A stretch of 7,411 nucleotides of DNA from Coxiellaceae bacterium (GCA_014238445.1 JABABC010000164.1:1-7411), one strand, 5' to 3'. Shown: positions 1 to 6,515, numbered from the stretch's first letter. Notes: generated from the letters alone by a model not told the origin. Numbers and translations are program-made.

Positions 1-1935
1 TTGGATCAGGGGGAGGTGGTTGCGGTATTTCCAGAAGGGTATTTAAGCCCGAATGGTCAGATGGGTACGTTCCACTCTGATTTCGAAACGATTCTTTCAC
101 AGCGCCAGGAGCCGGTAGCCGTGGTGCCTTTTTATCTTCGCGGTTTATGGGGAACCGGAGCATCCCGAGCAACTGAGCGCTATAAGAAAATTAATAAAAT
201 TAAAATGCGTCGAGTGAGTGTGCGATTTGGTGAGTCGGAAGCTATGACAGTGACGGCACCTGAAATTAAAAAGCGGGTGTTTGAATTATCCATATTGTCT
301 TGGAAAGCGTTTGGTCATTCACTGGGCAGTATACCCAAGAACTGGATTCGTACGGCTAAGAAGATGGGCAGTGAATTGTCAGTAGCAGACTCTACGGGTA
401 TCCAGCTTTCGCATCATAAGTTTATCGTAGCCGTCTTGTTGGTGATGAAGCGACTTCGGTCTCGCTTAAAAGGTCAGAAAAATGTTGGGTTGATTCTACC
501 AACCAGTGCTGCTGGGGCGATAGCCAACATGGCTGTATTGGGACTCGGAAAAACAGTGGTTAACTTGAATTATACGTCGGGTTTGTCGGCGATGCGTAAT
601 GCCGTTGAGTCCGCTGAGATCAAAAGTATTGTCACTTCTCGATTATTTATTAAGAAGCTCTTGACTAAAGGGATTGATGTTAGTGATTTGTTTTCGGGTG
701 TGGAGGTGTATTATCTTGAGAATATCAAACAAGAAAATACGAAGTCGCTTGCATTACGTTATTTGTTGTTGGTGAGGCTGTTGCCAGCTAGTTGTCTTTC
801 ATTATTGTTTATTAAATCGGTGCCTAGTGATTCCACAGCAGCAATTATGTTTAGTAGTGGTAGTGAAGGAAAGCCTAAGGGTGTGGAGCTGTCACATTAT
901 AATTTGCTAGGCAATATTAAACAGGTGGCGAGTGTCTTTAATATCGAAGAGACCGATACCTTTATGTGTATCTTGCCGTTGTTCCATTGTTTTGGGTTGA
1001 CGGTGACAGCCTTTTTGCCTTTGATTGAAGGCGCTACGTTTGTGTGTCACCCAGATCCAACAGACAGCGTAATGGTTGGCCACATGGTGCATCGTTATAA
1101 AGCCACTATTCTATTTGGTAGCTCCACCTTCTTTGGCTTGTATATTCGCGCTAAGAAGCTGCATTCATTAATGTTTAGTAGTTTGCGCATGGCGATTGCA
1201 GGCGCAGAAAAACTCTCTCCGCAGGTTCGTCAGGCGTTTAAAGATAAATTCTTTCTAGATATTATGGAGGGCTATGGCACCACAGAAGTGGCACCCGTAG
1301 CCAGTTGCAACTTGCCAGACACCATTAATCAGGGCGATTGGCATGTGCATATTTCTAACAAAATAGGCTCCGTTGGGTTGCCTTTGCCCGGCTCTGCATT
1401 TCGTATAGTTGATCCTGATTCATTGGAAGAGCTGCCTTTGGGTGATGCTGGAATGGTGTCGGTTGGTGGGCCTCAAGTCATGAAGGGCTATTTGAATGAT
1501 CCTGAGAAAACCAATCAAGTGTTGATGACCGATGACCTGACGACGTGGTATTTGACAGGTGATAAAGGCTATTTAGATGATGAAGGTTATTTGTATATTG
1601 TCGATCGTTACTCGCGTTTTGCGAAAATAGGTGGGGAAATGGTGAGTTTATCGGTTGTTGAGCAGAAGATACTGGAGCTCATTAATGAAACGGATAGCGA
1701 TGCTATGGCGATTGCCTTGCGTGATAGCAAAAAAGGTGAGCGTATTGCTTTGCTGTATAATGCTGCGATAGCAGAAGATGATTTGCGTCGATTGATCAAT
1801 GCCTCTCCGATTGAAAAACTGATGATCCCTTCATTTTATCAGCGTGTTGATGAGTTACCTAAACTCGCGAGTGGTAAGAAAGATTACGTGACTGCGAAAG
1901 CAGAAGCTGTTGAGGTGTTTGGTACAGAATCTTAG
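1..1935 (+). CDS. aas: Aas-like acyltransferase / acyl-ACP synthetase, 3' part (5' end outside window)
   Basis: The C-terminal 644 residues match bifunctional Aas proteins, which re-acylate 2-acyl-glycerophosphoethanolamine at the inner membrane using fatty acids they activate on acyl carrier protein. Residues 10-16 (FPEGYLS) are the substrate-binding motif of the PlsC-type acyltransferase; its catalytic HX4D motif would lie upstream of the window. The AMP-forming synthetase follows: phosphate loop at 284-294 (FSSGSEGKPKG), PLFHCFGLT at 326-334, EGYGTTE at 423-429, TGD at 519-521 with the hinge near DRYSRFAKI (535-543), and the catalytic-Lys motif LPKLASGK at 619-626. The frame is open from base 1, and the TTG there is probably an internal Leu codon. 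The complete protein could be the stand-alone form of about 720 residues, or the longer fusion with an N-terminal MFS lysophospholipid transporter; the window cannot separate them. The stop is TAG, 8 bp before the end of the convergent next gene. Family is confident; exact substrate is not. Confidence 0.93.
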   Translation: MDQGEVVAVFPEGYLSPNGQMGTFHSDFETILSQRQEPVAVVPFYLRGLWGTGASRATERYKKINKIKMRRVSVRFGESEAMTVTAPEIKKRVFELSILSWKAFGHSLGSIPKNWIRTAKKMGSELSVADSTGIQLSHHKFIVAVLLVMKRLRSRLKGQKNVGLILPTSAAGAIANMAVLGLGKTVVNLNYTSGLSAMRNAVESAEIKSIVTSRLFIKKLLTKGIDVSDLFSGVEVYYLENIKQENTKSLALRYLLLVRLLPASCLSLLFIKSVPSDSTAAIMFSSGSEGKPKGVELSHYNLLGNIKQVASVFNIEETDTFMCILPLFHCFGLTVTAFLPLIEGATFVCHPDPTDSVMVGHMVHRYKATILFGSSTFFGLYIRAKKLHSLMFSSLRMAIAGAEKLSPQVRQAFKDKFFLDIMEGYGTTEVAPVASCNLPDTINQGDWHVHISNKIGSVGLPLPGSAFRIVDPDSLEELPLGDAGMVSVGGPQVMKGYLNDPEKTNQVLMTDDLTTWYLTGDKGYLDDEGYLYIVDRYSRFAKIGGEMVSLSVVEQKILELINETDSDAMAIALRDSKKGERIALLYNAAIAEDDLRRLINASPIEKLMIPSFYQRVDELPKLASGKKDYVTAKAEAVEVFGTES

Positions 1936-1943
1936 TGGGCCCT

Positions 1944-2309
1944 TTAATAAGGCGCAGAGCAAGTGCATTGTGAGACGGTGCCTGGTTCGTTATTGGGATC
2001 GCTGCAGCTCCCGTCATTCGTGCATTGATTATTATTACAGTAATTAATTGCCTCTACGCAGGCAGTATTAATGCCGTGATTATCTGCAAGGTTGTTATTA
2101 GGACAGAGGCAGCCAAATTGGGCTGTCGAATGCCCTGTTGGTCCTGTACCGCAGTAGCCTTGGTAGTCGAGGTGATCTAAGTCTGTTTTATTTTCGTCTG
2201 TGCATATAGCATCACAGGCAGTTCCTGTAGTGGTACATGGACTTTTATCATTTGCAGCTGCAGTGGTAAAACTGATCATGATGAGAATGGCTAGGAGTAT
2301 GGTTGGCAT
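1944..2309 (-). CDS. Secreted 12-cysteine small protein with EGF-like C-terminal spacing
   Basis: A 121-residue protein that I cannot assign to a named family. Residues 1-19 form a signal peptide: a short hydrophobic core (ILLAILIMI) followed by a small-residue stretch (TTAAA), with cleavage likely near Ala18 or Ala19. The mature part of about 102 residues is rich in Asn, Thr, Gly and Asp. It has 12 Cys, at 25, 32, 36, 53, 67, 69, 84, 91, 96, 102, 115 and 117; the even number suits up to six disulfides made in the periplasm or outside the cell. Cys91-Cys117 follow the C-x4-C-x5-C-x12-C-x-C spacing of EGF-like domains, including an NDG turn before Cys102, but the chain ends four residues after Cys117, so the sixth EGF cysteine is missing. 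The ATG is supported by AAGGAA at 2315-2320, 5 nt upstream, and by a TATAAT box at 2342-2347. Export is well supported; function is unknown. Confidence 0.8.
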   Translation of the reverse strand: MPTILLAILIMISFTTAAANDKSPCTTTGTACDAICTDENKTDLDHLDYQGYCGTGPTGHSTAQFGCLCPNNNLADNHGINTACVEAINYCNNNQCTNDGSCSDPNNEPGTVSQCTCSAPY

Positions 2310-2341
2310 GAGCGTTCCTTAAGTATGAGTTTGTTTTTCCT

Positions 2342-2347
2342 ATTATA
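2342..2347 (-). promoter_or_regulatory. Candidate sigma-70 -10 box (TATAAT) for the Cys-rich secreted protein
   Basis: Read on the minus strand this is a perfect TATAAT, 32 bp upstream of the ATG of the secreted protein, leaving room for a short leader with the AAGGAA ribosome site. No good -35 hexamer sits at 16-18 bp; the sequence there (around CAACGC) is a poor match. The assignment rests on the -10 and its position only. Confidence 0.45.
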
Positions 2348-2445
2348 GTTAATATTTTTTTATTGCGTTGAATGTTCGTTAGATGGAATAAAAAATTCAT
2401 TAAAAATCAGTCTATTAAGTTATTTTATGTTTCATGCTGCGTTGT

Positions 2446-2474
2446 GGTTGACCTTCATCAAGGGCCAGTCAACC
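2446..2474. promoter_or_regulatory. Inverted repeat GGTTGAC...GTCAACC in the divergent intergenic region
   Basis: Perfect 7-bp arms (2446-2452 and 2468-2474) are separated by 15 bp, with a nested CCTT/AAGG pair inside. There is no T-run on either strand, so it does not look like an intrinsic terminator. It lies between the divergent starts of the Cys-rich gene (2309) and the dehydrogenase-like gene (2605), where an operator or leader hairpin could sit. The 295-bp region is otherwise AT-rich on the Cys-rich gene side, and I found no convincing sigma-70 promoter for the rightward operon. Confidence 0.35.
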
Positions 2475-2578
2475 TATTGTGGGGGTTAGTTCAAATACCT
2501 TGGTTTGATGGTGGTCTATTCTGGTTTGCGTAGAATGAGCTGAGTGAGGGTGGATACGATTTAATCTTTTTGGTACTG

Positions 2579-2589
2579 TGAGTCACTCA
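2579..2589. promoter_or_regulatory. 11-bp palindrome TGAGTCACTCA just upstream of the dehydrogenase ribosome site
   Basis: TGAGT and ACTCA are perfect inverted arms around a central C. The palindrome ends 2 bp before the strong Shine-Dalgarno sequence GAGGTGA (2592-2598), which lies 6 nt before the ATG at 2605. A related half-sequence, TGAGTGA, occurs at 2541-2547. The position would suit a repressor operator or a small leader hairpin affecting access to the ribosome site. An 11-bp palindrome can arise by chance. Confidence 0.3.
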
Positions 2590-2604
2590 AAGAGGTGAGC
2601 GTTT

Positions 2605-3768
2605 ATGAAAACAATGAATCATTCAAGCAGTATAGAATCCATTGTTGAGTCGGCTGTTTTACCTGTGCTCGAGAAAGAAGCTGAGGCCATTAATCGGGAC
2701 GGCCAATGGCCCTGTGAAACCATGCGTGCTTTGCAAGATGAGGGTATGGCAGCCTTGATGATCCCACGAGCATTAGGTGGTATTGGTGGAGGATTGACAG
2801 ATTTATTGAATGTGACACGCTTATTAGGCAGGCTTTCAGGTTCAGCGGGGCTATGTTTTGGAATGCACAGTGTGGCGTGTGCTGTGTTGGTTGATAAGCC
2901 GACGGACTATCATGTGCAGCAGTATATTGCAGCAATTTGTGAAGGTCGACACCTTTCAACGTTGGCATTGAGTGAGCCTGGAACAGGTGTGCATTTTTAT
3001 TTGCCCACGTGCCAGTTAGTCTATTCAGCGCAAGATCGTTGTTATTATGTCACGGGTAAGAAGTGTTTTGTGACGAACGCTGGGCAAGTTGATAGTTATA
3101 TTATTTCAACCTTGTCTAATAGTTTGGAAAAAAACGATGCGTTTACTTGTGCACTACTGCGTAATGATAATGAGTCTATTGCTTGGGATAGTAGTTGGAA
3201 TGGGTTTGGGATGAATGGTAATCATTCAAAGTCTTTACAGCTTGATCGCGCTAAGATTTTCCCACAAGACGTCATTGGAGAGTTGGGTGATCATACGCAC
3301 TACTTATTTAGTGTTATTTTGCCGAATTTTTTAGCCGCCATGTCGGGAACCTATTTAGGCATTGTGGAGAAAGCAATTAACGTGGCGGAAAATCACCTAA
3401 AGACAAGAATGTATTCACACACGGAAGCATCATTAGCAAATTCGACTGTGTTGCAGCACAAGTTAGGTCGGTTGTATGCTCAGTATCGATCGTTATATCA
3501 TCTGGCTTTTCAAAGTGCGCGACAGTATGACTTATCTGCACCCAATGCTATTTTAGACGTTTTGTTATCGAAGGCAGAAATTGCTGAGGTCGGGATACAC
3601 ATAGTGAATGAATGTATGACGTTGATGGGTGGGAAGGGCTATGTTGAGCCATCACCTATTGCTGATGCCTTGCGAGATATTCGTGCTGCATCGGTCATGT
3701 CACCTACATCGGACTTATTGTATCTATGGGCTGGTCGGTCTCGGTTGGGCCTTAGTTTATTGGATTAA
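2605..3768 (+). CDS. Acyl-CoA dehydrogenase-fold flavoprotein lacking a recognisable catalytic Glu
   Basis: The 387-residue length and domain order match the acyl-CoA dehydrogenase superfamily: N-terminal helices (about 8-115), a middle beta domain with LSEPGTG (122-128) and GKKCFVTNAG (151-160) that normally contact FAD and substrate, and a C-terminal helical bundle. MGGKGY (341-346) followed by ALRDIRAASV (355-364) is the usual C-terminal block. Family members would oxidise an acyl thioester at alpha-beta and pass electrons to ETF. In medium-chain enzymes the catalytic Glu lies in an EGT motif a fixed distance after this block; here the aligned residues are S366-P367-T368. The alternative Glu position used by isovaleryl-CoA dehydrogenase (region 238-252) also lacks an acid. 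The FAD-contact motif RxFG reads RMYS (268-271). It may be a divergent dehydrogenase, a flavin monooxygenase-like relative or a non-catalytic ligand binder. The start is supported by GAGGTGA at 2592-2598. Its TAA overlaps the kinase start by one base. Confidence 0.88.
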   Translation: MKTMNHSSSIESIVESAVLPVLEKEAEAINRDGQWPCETMRALQDEGMAALMIPRALGGIGGGLTDLLNVTRLLGRLSGSAGLCFGMHSVACAVLVDKPTDYHVQQYIAAICEGRHLSTLALSEPGTGVHFYLPTCQLVYSAQDRCYYVTGKKCFVTNAGQVDSYIISTLSNSLEKNDAFTCALLRNDNESIAWDSSWNGFGMNGNHSKSLQLDRAKIFPQDVIGELGDHTHYLFSVILPNFLAAMSGTYLGIVEKAINVAENHLKTRMYSHTEASLANSTVLQHKLGRLYAQYRSLYHLAFQSARQYDLSAPNAILDVLLSKAEIAEVGIHIVNECMTLMGGKGYVEPSPIADALRDIRAASVMSPTSDLLYLWAGRSRLGLSLLD

Positions 3769-5333
3769 TGATGAAACAACAGTGGTTGCTGATCAACTTG
3801 TCTAATGAAGATGCAAGGCAAATTATAGACGTGTGTCATATTGCTGAGGATGATTGCATTCTATCATCTACAATACCTATATTAAGCGATGAGATGGTGG
3901 TTAATTCGCAGGTGTTTATCGTTGCGGATGTGAGAGGTTTTGAGCGATTGGATTTTATTCGAGCGTTATTGTCACCAACCCTGCATGGTCATCTGATGTT
4001 GTTCGTCGCTCCATTGACTATCGATGCATGGGATACAGCACTCCGTGCTGAGCCTTGTTCTATTCAAATGCATGTTCATGATATTCAGTCTCAATCTATA
4101 GTGAGTGCTGTAGAGGCGTTTTATGATCAAATTAAAAGAGCAGACGTTGTAAAAAGTAAAATACAAGCCATCTCTCCGAGTCTTTTATCATTCGATCATA
4201 TCAACCAAGGTAATCCTGCAATGGTTGGTGCTGAGAAGCTCATTGAAGACTTGCCTATAGCTATGGCGATCATAGAGAATGCAACCGGGTTTTTAGTAAA
4301 ATATAATGTCATATTTGAAGAGCTTGCTTTAGGAAAAGGTCTCTTTCCTAAAAAGTGGACAGATTATTTGGAGTTATTCCAGATAATCTCAAAGAATGAT
4401 GGTTCACTGTTGATTCAAACAAAAATTATTGATGCTAGTGGTCATCAAGAGTCAATGCCTCGACTTTGGGATGTTCGTCAAAATAGGAATACTTTTGCGG
4501 GGCACACTTTAGTTTATATGCATGATGTGACTCAAATTCACTGGCATCGAGCTCAGCATGAAGTGTTGCTGCAGCAGGCTGAAATGAAAAAGGTCATGCA
4601 AGAGCAGCGGGATAAAATGGATCACATGATGCGCTTATCATTAGTGGGTGAAGCTGCTACAGGGATTGCGCACCAAATAACACAACCATTAGCCGTCTTA
4701 TCGTCTTCGTTACAAATGGCAAAAGCTGACCTCTCAAGAAGCTCTGGCTCTATTAGCCACTCATTGCGTGATCTGATAACACAGTCTTGTGATATGTGTG
4801 AGAATATGGGTGAAATTATTCATTCCATTAGGAATACGATTCAATTTTCGAGCTCGAAGTATGATGTGCTGTCTGCCTCGCATTTAATTAAGCAGTTAGA
4901 GTCACGATTTTATTATGACCACATGGTATTAAATGTTTCAGGTGAGATGCCGTCGACGGTTGTGACCGATGTTAGAACCGTAGAGCAAGTGTTAATCATT
5001 TTAACGCAAAACTCTATTGATTGTTCAAGCGAGTTTTCAATGGATAAAGTCATAGTTGATATTACACTTGAAGTAAGTGAGGCAGGTTTAATGATTCTGC
5101 ATCGTGATAACGGTTGTGGTATTGCGGTTGAGGTGGCTGAGCGGATGTTTGAACCCTTCTACACAACCAAGCAGAATGGTAGTGGGATTGGTTTGTCGTT
5201 AGTGGTTTCATTGTTAGAAGTTATCGGGGGAAAGATCATTTATCGCAATTCAGACTTTGGTGGTGCGGCATTTAAGATTACTTTACCCTTGGAGCCAGTT
5301 GTGAGTCAGGTTGAGTGTGTTGGTGTAAAGTAA
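3768..5333 (+). CDS. Soluble sensor histidine kinase (receiver-like, PAS-like, HisKA, HATPase)
   Basis: A 521-residue kinase with no signal peptide or membrane segment, so probably cytosolic. Residues 1-125 alternate short strands and helices like a receiver domain, with Asp54 in VFIVADVRG near the usual phospho-acceptor position, but lack the N-terminal acidic pair; this is a tentative pseudo-receiver. Residues about 155-258 resemble a PAS domain (LPIAMAIIENATGFLVKYN ... YMHDVTQIH). A coiled segment (about 260-290) leads to the HisKA H-box GIAHQITQPL with His302. The HATPase_c domain shows the N-box Asn415 (LTQNSIDCS), DNGCGI at 447-452, FEPFYTTK at 461-468 and GSGIGL at 471-476. The H-box resembles NtrB/DctB-type kinases, but the residue after His is Gln303 instead of Glu. 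The ATG shares one base with the preceding stop (TAATG) and has no clear Shine-Dalgarno, so it is probably translated by coupling. No response regulator is present in the window. Confidence 0.92.
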   Translation: MMKQQWLLINLSNEDARQIIDVCHIAEDDCILSSTIPILSDEMVVNSQVFIVADVRGFERLDFIRALLSPTLHGHLMLFVAPLTIDAWDTALRAEPCSIQMHVHDIQSQSIVSAVEAFYDQIKRADVVKSKIQAISPSLLSFDHINQGNPAMVGAEKLIEDLPIAMAIIENATGFLVKYNVIFEELALGKGLFPKKWTDYLELFQIISKNDGSLLIQTKIIDASGHQESMPRLWDVRQNRNTFAGHTLVYMHDVTQIHWHRAQHEVLLQQAEMKKVMQEQRDKMDHMMRLSLVGEAATGIAHQITQPLAVLSSSLQMAKADLSRSSGSISHSLRDLITQSCDMCENMGEIIHSIRNTIQFSSSKYDVLSASHLIKQLESRFYYDHMVLNVSGEMPSTVVTDVRTVEQVLIILTQNSIDCSSEFSMDKVIVDITLEVSEAGLMILHRDNGCGIAVEVAERMFEPFYTTKQNGSGIGLSLVVSLLEVIGGKIIYRNSDFGGAAFKITLPLEPVVSQVECVGVK

Positions 5334-5336
5334 GTG

Positions 5337-5354
5337 GCCCATATGATGATGGGC
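5337..5354. terminator. Hairpin between convergent genes, possible weak terminator
   Basis: GCCCAT (5337-5342) and ATGGGC (5349-5354) form a 6-bp stem around the loop ATGATG. It begins 3 bp after the kinase stop and lies in the 55-bp gap before the end of the convergent CaaX-protein gene. Neither strand has a following T-run, so it is at best a weak or Rho-assisted terminator serving either gene. Confidence 0.35.
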
Positions 5355-5388
5355 TATGACTTAAGATAGATGCCTATATCCGTCCATC

Positions 5389-6357
5389 TTATGAAATACA
5401 GCAAGAGGGGGAGCGTGCTGGCGCTGGTGGCGGCTCACCTTCAGTATTTCTCCAAGTATCTGGTTGATCAAGATCAAGATCAAGATCACTACCACTATCA
5501 CTATCACTATCACGATTAATACTTCCATCAGATTTAGGACTGCCGCCGAAGAGCGTGGAGGAATAGTCACTTTCAGAAGGGCTAGGAGTACCTCGTGGCG
5601 AAGAGGAGGGCGTTGAACAACCCCAATAAAAAATATCGTTAAATAAGGTTAAAGCCTGATCTTTGCTGGAATCGTTCCACTGGGGATCATTTAATGTCAA
5701 TTCGAATAAGTTATGCTGAATTCGAAGTAGGTCTGAAATCTTCCTTCCTTGTTTTTCATAACCGATCAATTGTTTGACTTTATTAAGCTCAGCTATTGTG
5801 TCGTCCAGTTCATCTGGAAGCTTGATCTTGAGATCATTTAATCTATTTCTTTGTTCATTTAAGTCTGCGGTGAGTGCAGGGAAAGCATATAAGTTTGGTG
5901 GTGGTGAACAAGATCTCGGAGAGGAGGTCGCTACAGAGCTGCATGTCCCCTGTGTGGTGAGAGATGAGTCTGATTGCGAGCCAGGCAAGCCTGTGTCGTC
6001 GCTAGAGCCGTTGTTAGCTGCGATTATTTCTTCAATAGAATGGTAAAGATCATAACTTTTTTTATGTAATGCTTTAATCTCAAGAATCTCTTTATTTAAT
6101 TGGTCGAAATTGACATGGGAAAATTGGGGGTGTTTGCCCTTGCGTTCTTGAACTAATTCACCGCTAAGATCTTTGATGCCCACATAAAGTCCATACATAT
6201 AAAATAAATGCTGAAGAGGATCAGTAATGTTGGTCATAAATTCACTATGATTTTCACAGCATTGTTTTAAAGCTTCTTTCGCTTGAAGGTATGTATCCTT
6301 AGGCGTTTTAATTGTCAGGTGACTGTTTGGTGTTAATGGATTATTTGAATTGTTCAT
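5389..6357 (-). CDS. Protein of unknown family with acidic Ser/Asp tail and C-terminal CaaX box
   Basis: A 322-residue protein that I do not recognise. Two helical, charged segments (about 18-113 and 160-245) are joined by a Ser/Thr/Pro-rich linker (114-158). From 246 to the end it is low complexity: Ser-Pro rich (246-280), an alternating Ser-Asp then Leu-Asp run (283-297), then a Pro-rich stretch with PPAPAR at 310-315, which fits the class II SH3-ligand pattern PxxPxR. The chain ends Cys319-Cys320-Ile321-Ser322, a CaaX box with Ser last, the type used by eukaryotic farnesyltransferase; I confirmed the codons TGC TGT ATT TCA TAA at 5403-5389. There is no signal peptide or membrane segment. 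The start has AAGGTGA at 6361-6367. Disorder, eukaryotic short motifs and the CaaX end suggest a protein delivered into a host cell and membrane-anchored there; this is inference and no secretion genes are nearby. It could instead be a cytosolic protein with a chance C-terminus. Confidence 0.75.
   Translation of the reverse strand: MNNSNNPLTPNSHLTIKTPKDTYLQAKEALKQCCENHSEFMTNITDPLQHLFYMYGLYVGIKDLSGELVQERKGKHPQFSHVNFDQLNKEILEIKALHKKSYDLYHSIEEIIAANNGSSDDTGLPGSQSDSSLTTQGTCSSVATSSPRSCSPPPNLYAFPALTADLNEQRNRLNDLKIKLPDELDDTIAELNKVKQLIGYEKQGRKISDLLRIQHNLFELTLNDPQWNDSSKDQALTLFNDIFYWGCSTPSSSPRGTPSPSESDYSSTLFGGSPKSDGSINRDSDSDSGSDLDLDLDQPDTWRNTEGEPPPAPARSPSCCIS
5466..5513 (-). repeat. Hexanucleotide microsatellite, 8 units, encoding the Ser-Asp/Leu-Asp run
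   Basis: On the plus strand the units are gatcaa x3, gatcac, taccac and tatcac x3, 48 bp in all, inside the tail of the CaaX-protein gene. In the coding frame each unit gives two residues, producing the alternating Ser-Asp and Leu-Asp stretch near residues 283-297. The two unit types differ at one or two bases, which suggests expansion from two neighbouring variants. Gain or loss of a unit changes the protein by two residues and keeps the frame and the downstream CaaX end. Confidence 0.9.
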
Positions 6358-6497
6358 GGCTCACCTTAAGTAACGATTAAATTTATCGATTGACTCATTA
6401 ATTAAAAATAGACGTGGATAATACAAAAAAATCCATCGGAATAAAATTAAGAGAACATGAGCTTCAGGGTTTTTATGCGAATAAGCCCCTAGAAGAC

Positions 6498-6515
6498 CCA
6501 ATAATGCCAATAATG
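6498..6515 (+). repeat. Two tandem copies of CCAATAATG
   Basis: Two perfect 9-bp copies (6498-6506 and 6507-6515) are followed by a diverged CCTATTG. They lie in the stretch without intact genes, near one edge of the higher-GC block. They are too short to call functional iterons, and no origin genes are nearby. Confidence 0.5.

Noticed and set aside
1..3. TTG at the first base as a true start of the Aas-like gene
   Set aside because: The frame is open from the edge and the acyltransferase catalytic HX4D motif is missing, so the gene must begin upstream.
2372..2533. 53-codon plus-strand frame starting at an ATG in the divergent intergenic region, hydrophobic and Trp-rich
   Set aside because: There is no Shine-Dalgarno sequence before the ATG, it overlaps the likely promoter region of the divergent gene, and the protein has no recognisable feature. 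Probably a chance frame.
2505..2536. TTGATG ... TAGAAT as a sigma-70 promoter for the dehydrogenase/kinase operon
   Set aside because: The spacer is 20 bp, too long for a normal sigma-70 promoter; no better pair was found nearby.
5774..6046. 90-codon plus-strand frame opposite the CaaX-protein gene
   Set aside because: It is the complement of a Ser/Leu-rich coding region and lacks a convincing ribosome site; the minus-strand gene explains the open frame.
6374..6388. Near-palindrome CGATTAAATTTATCG upstream of the CaaX-protein gene as an operator
   Set aside because: It is AT-rich, imperfect by one base and lies in AT-rich DNA where such symmetry is expected by chance.
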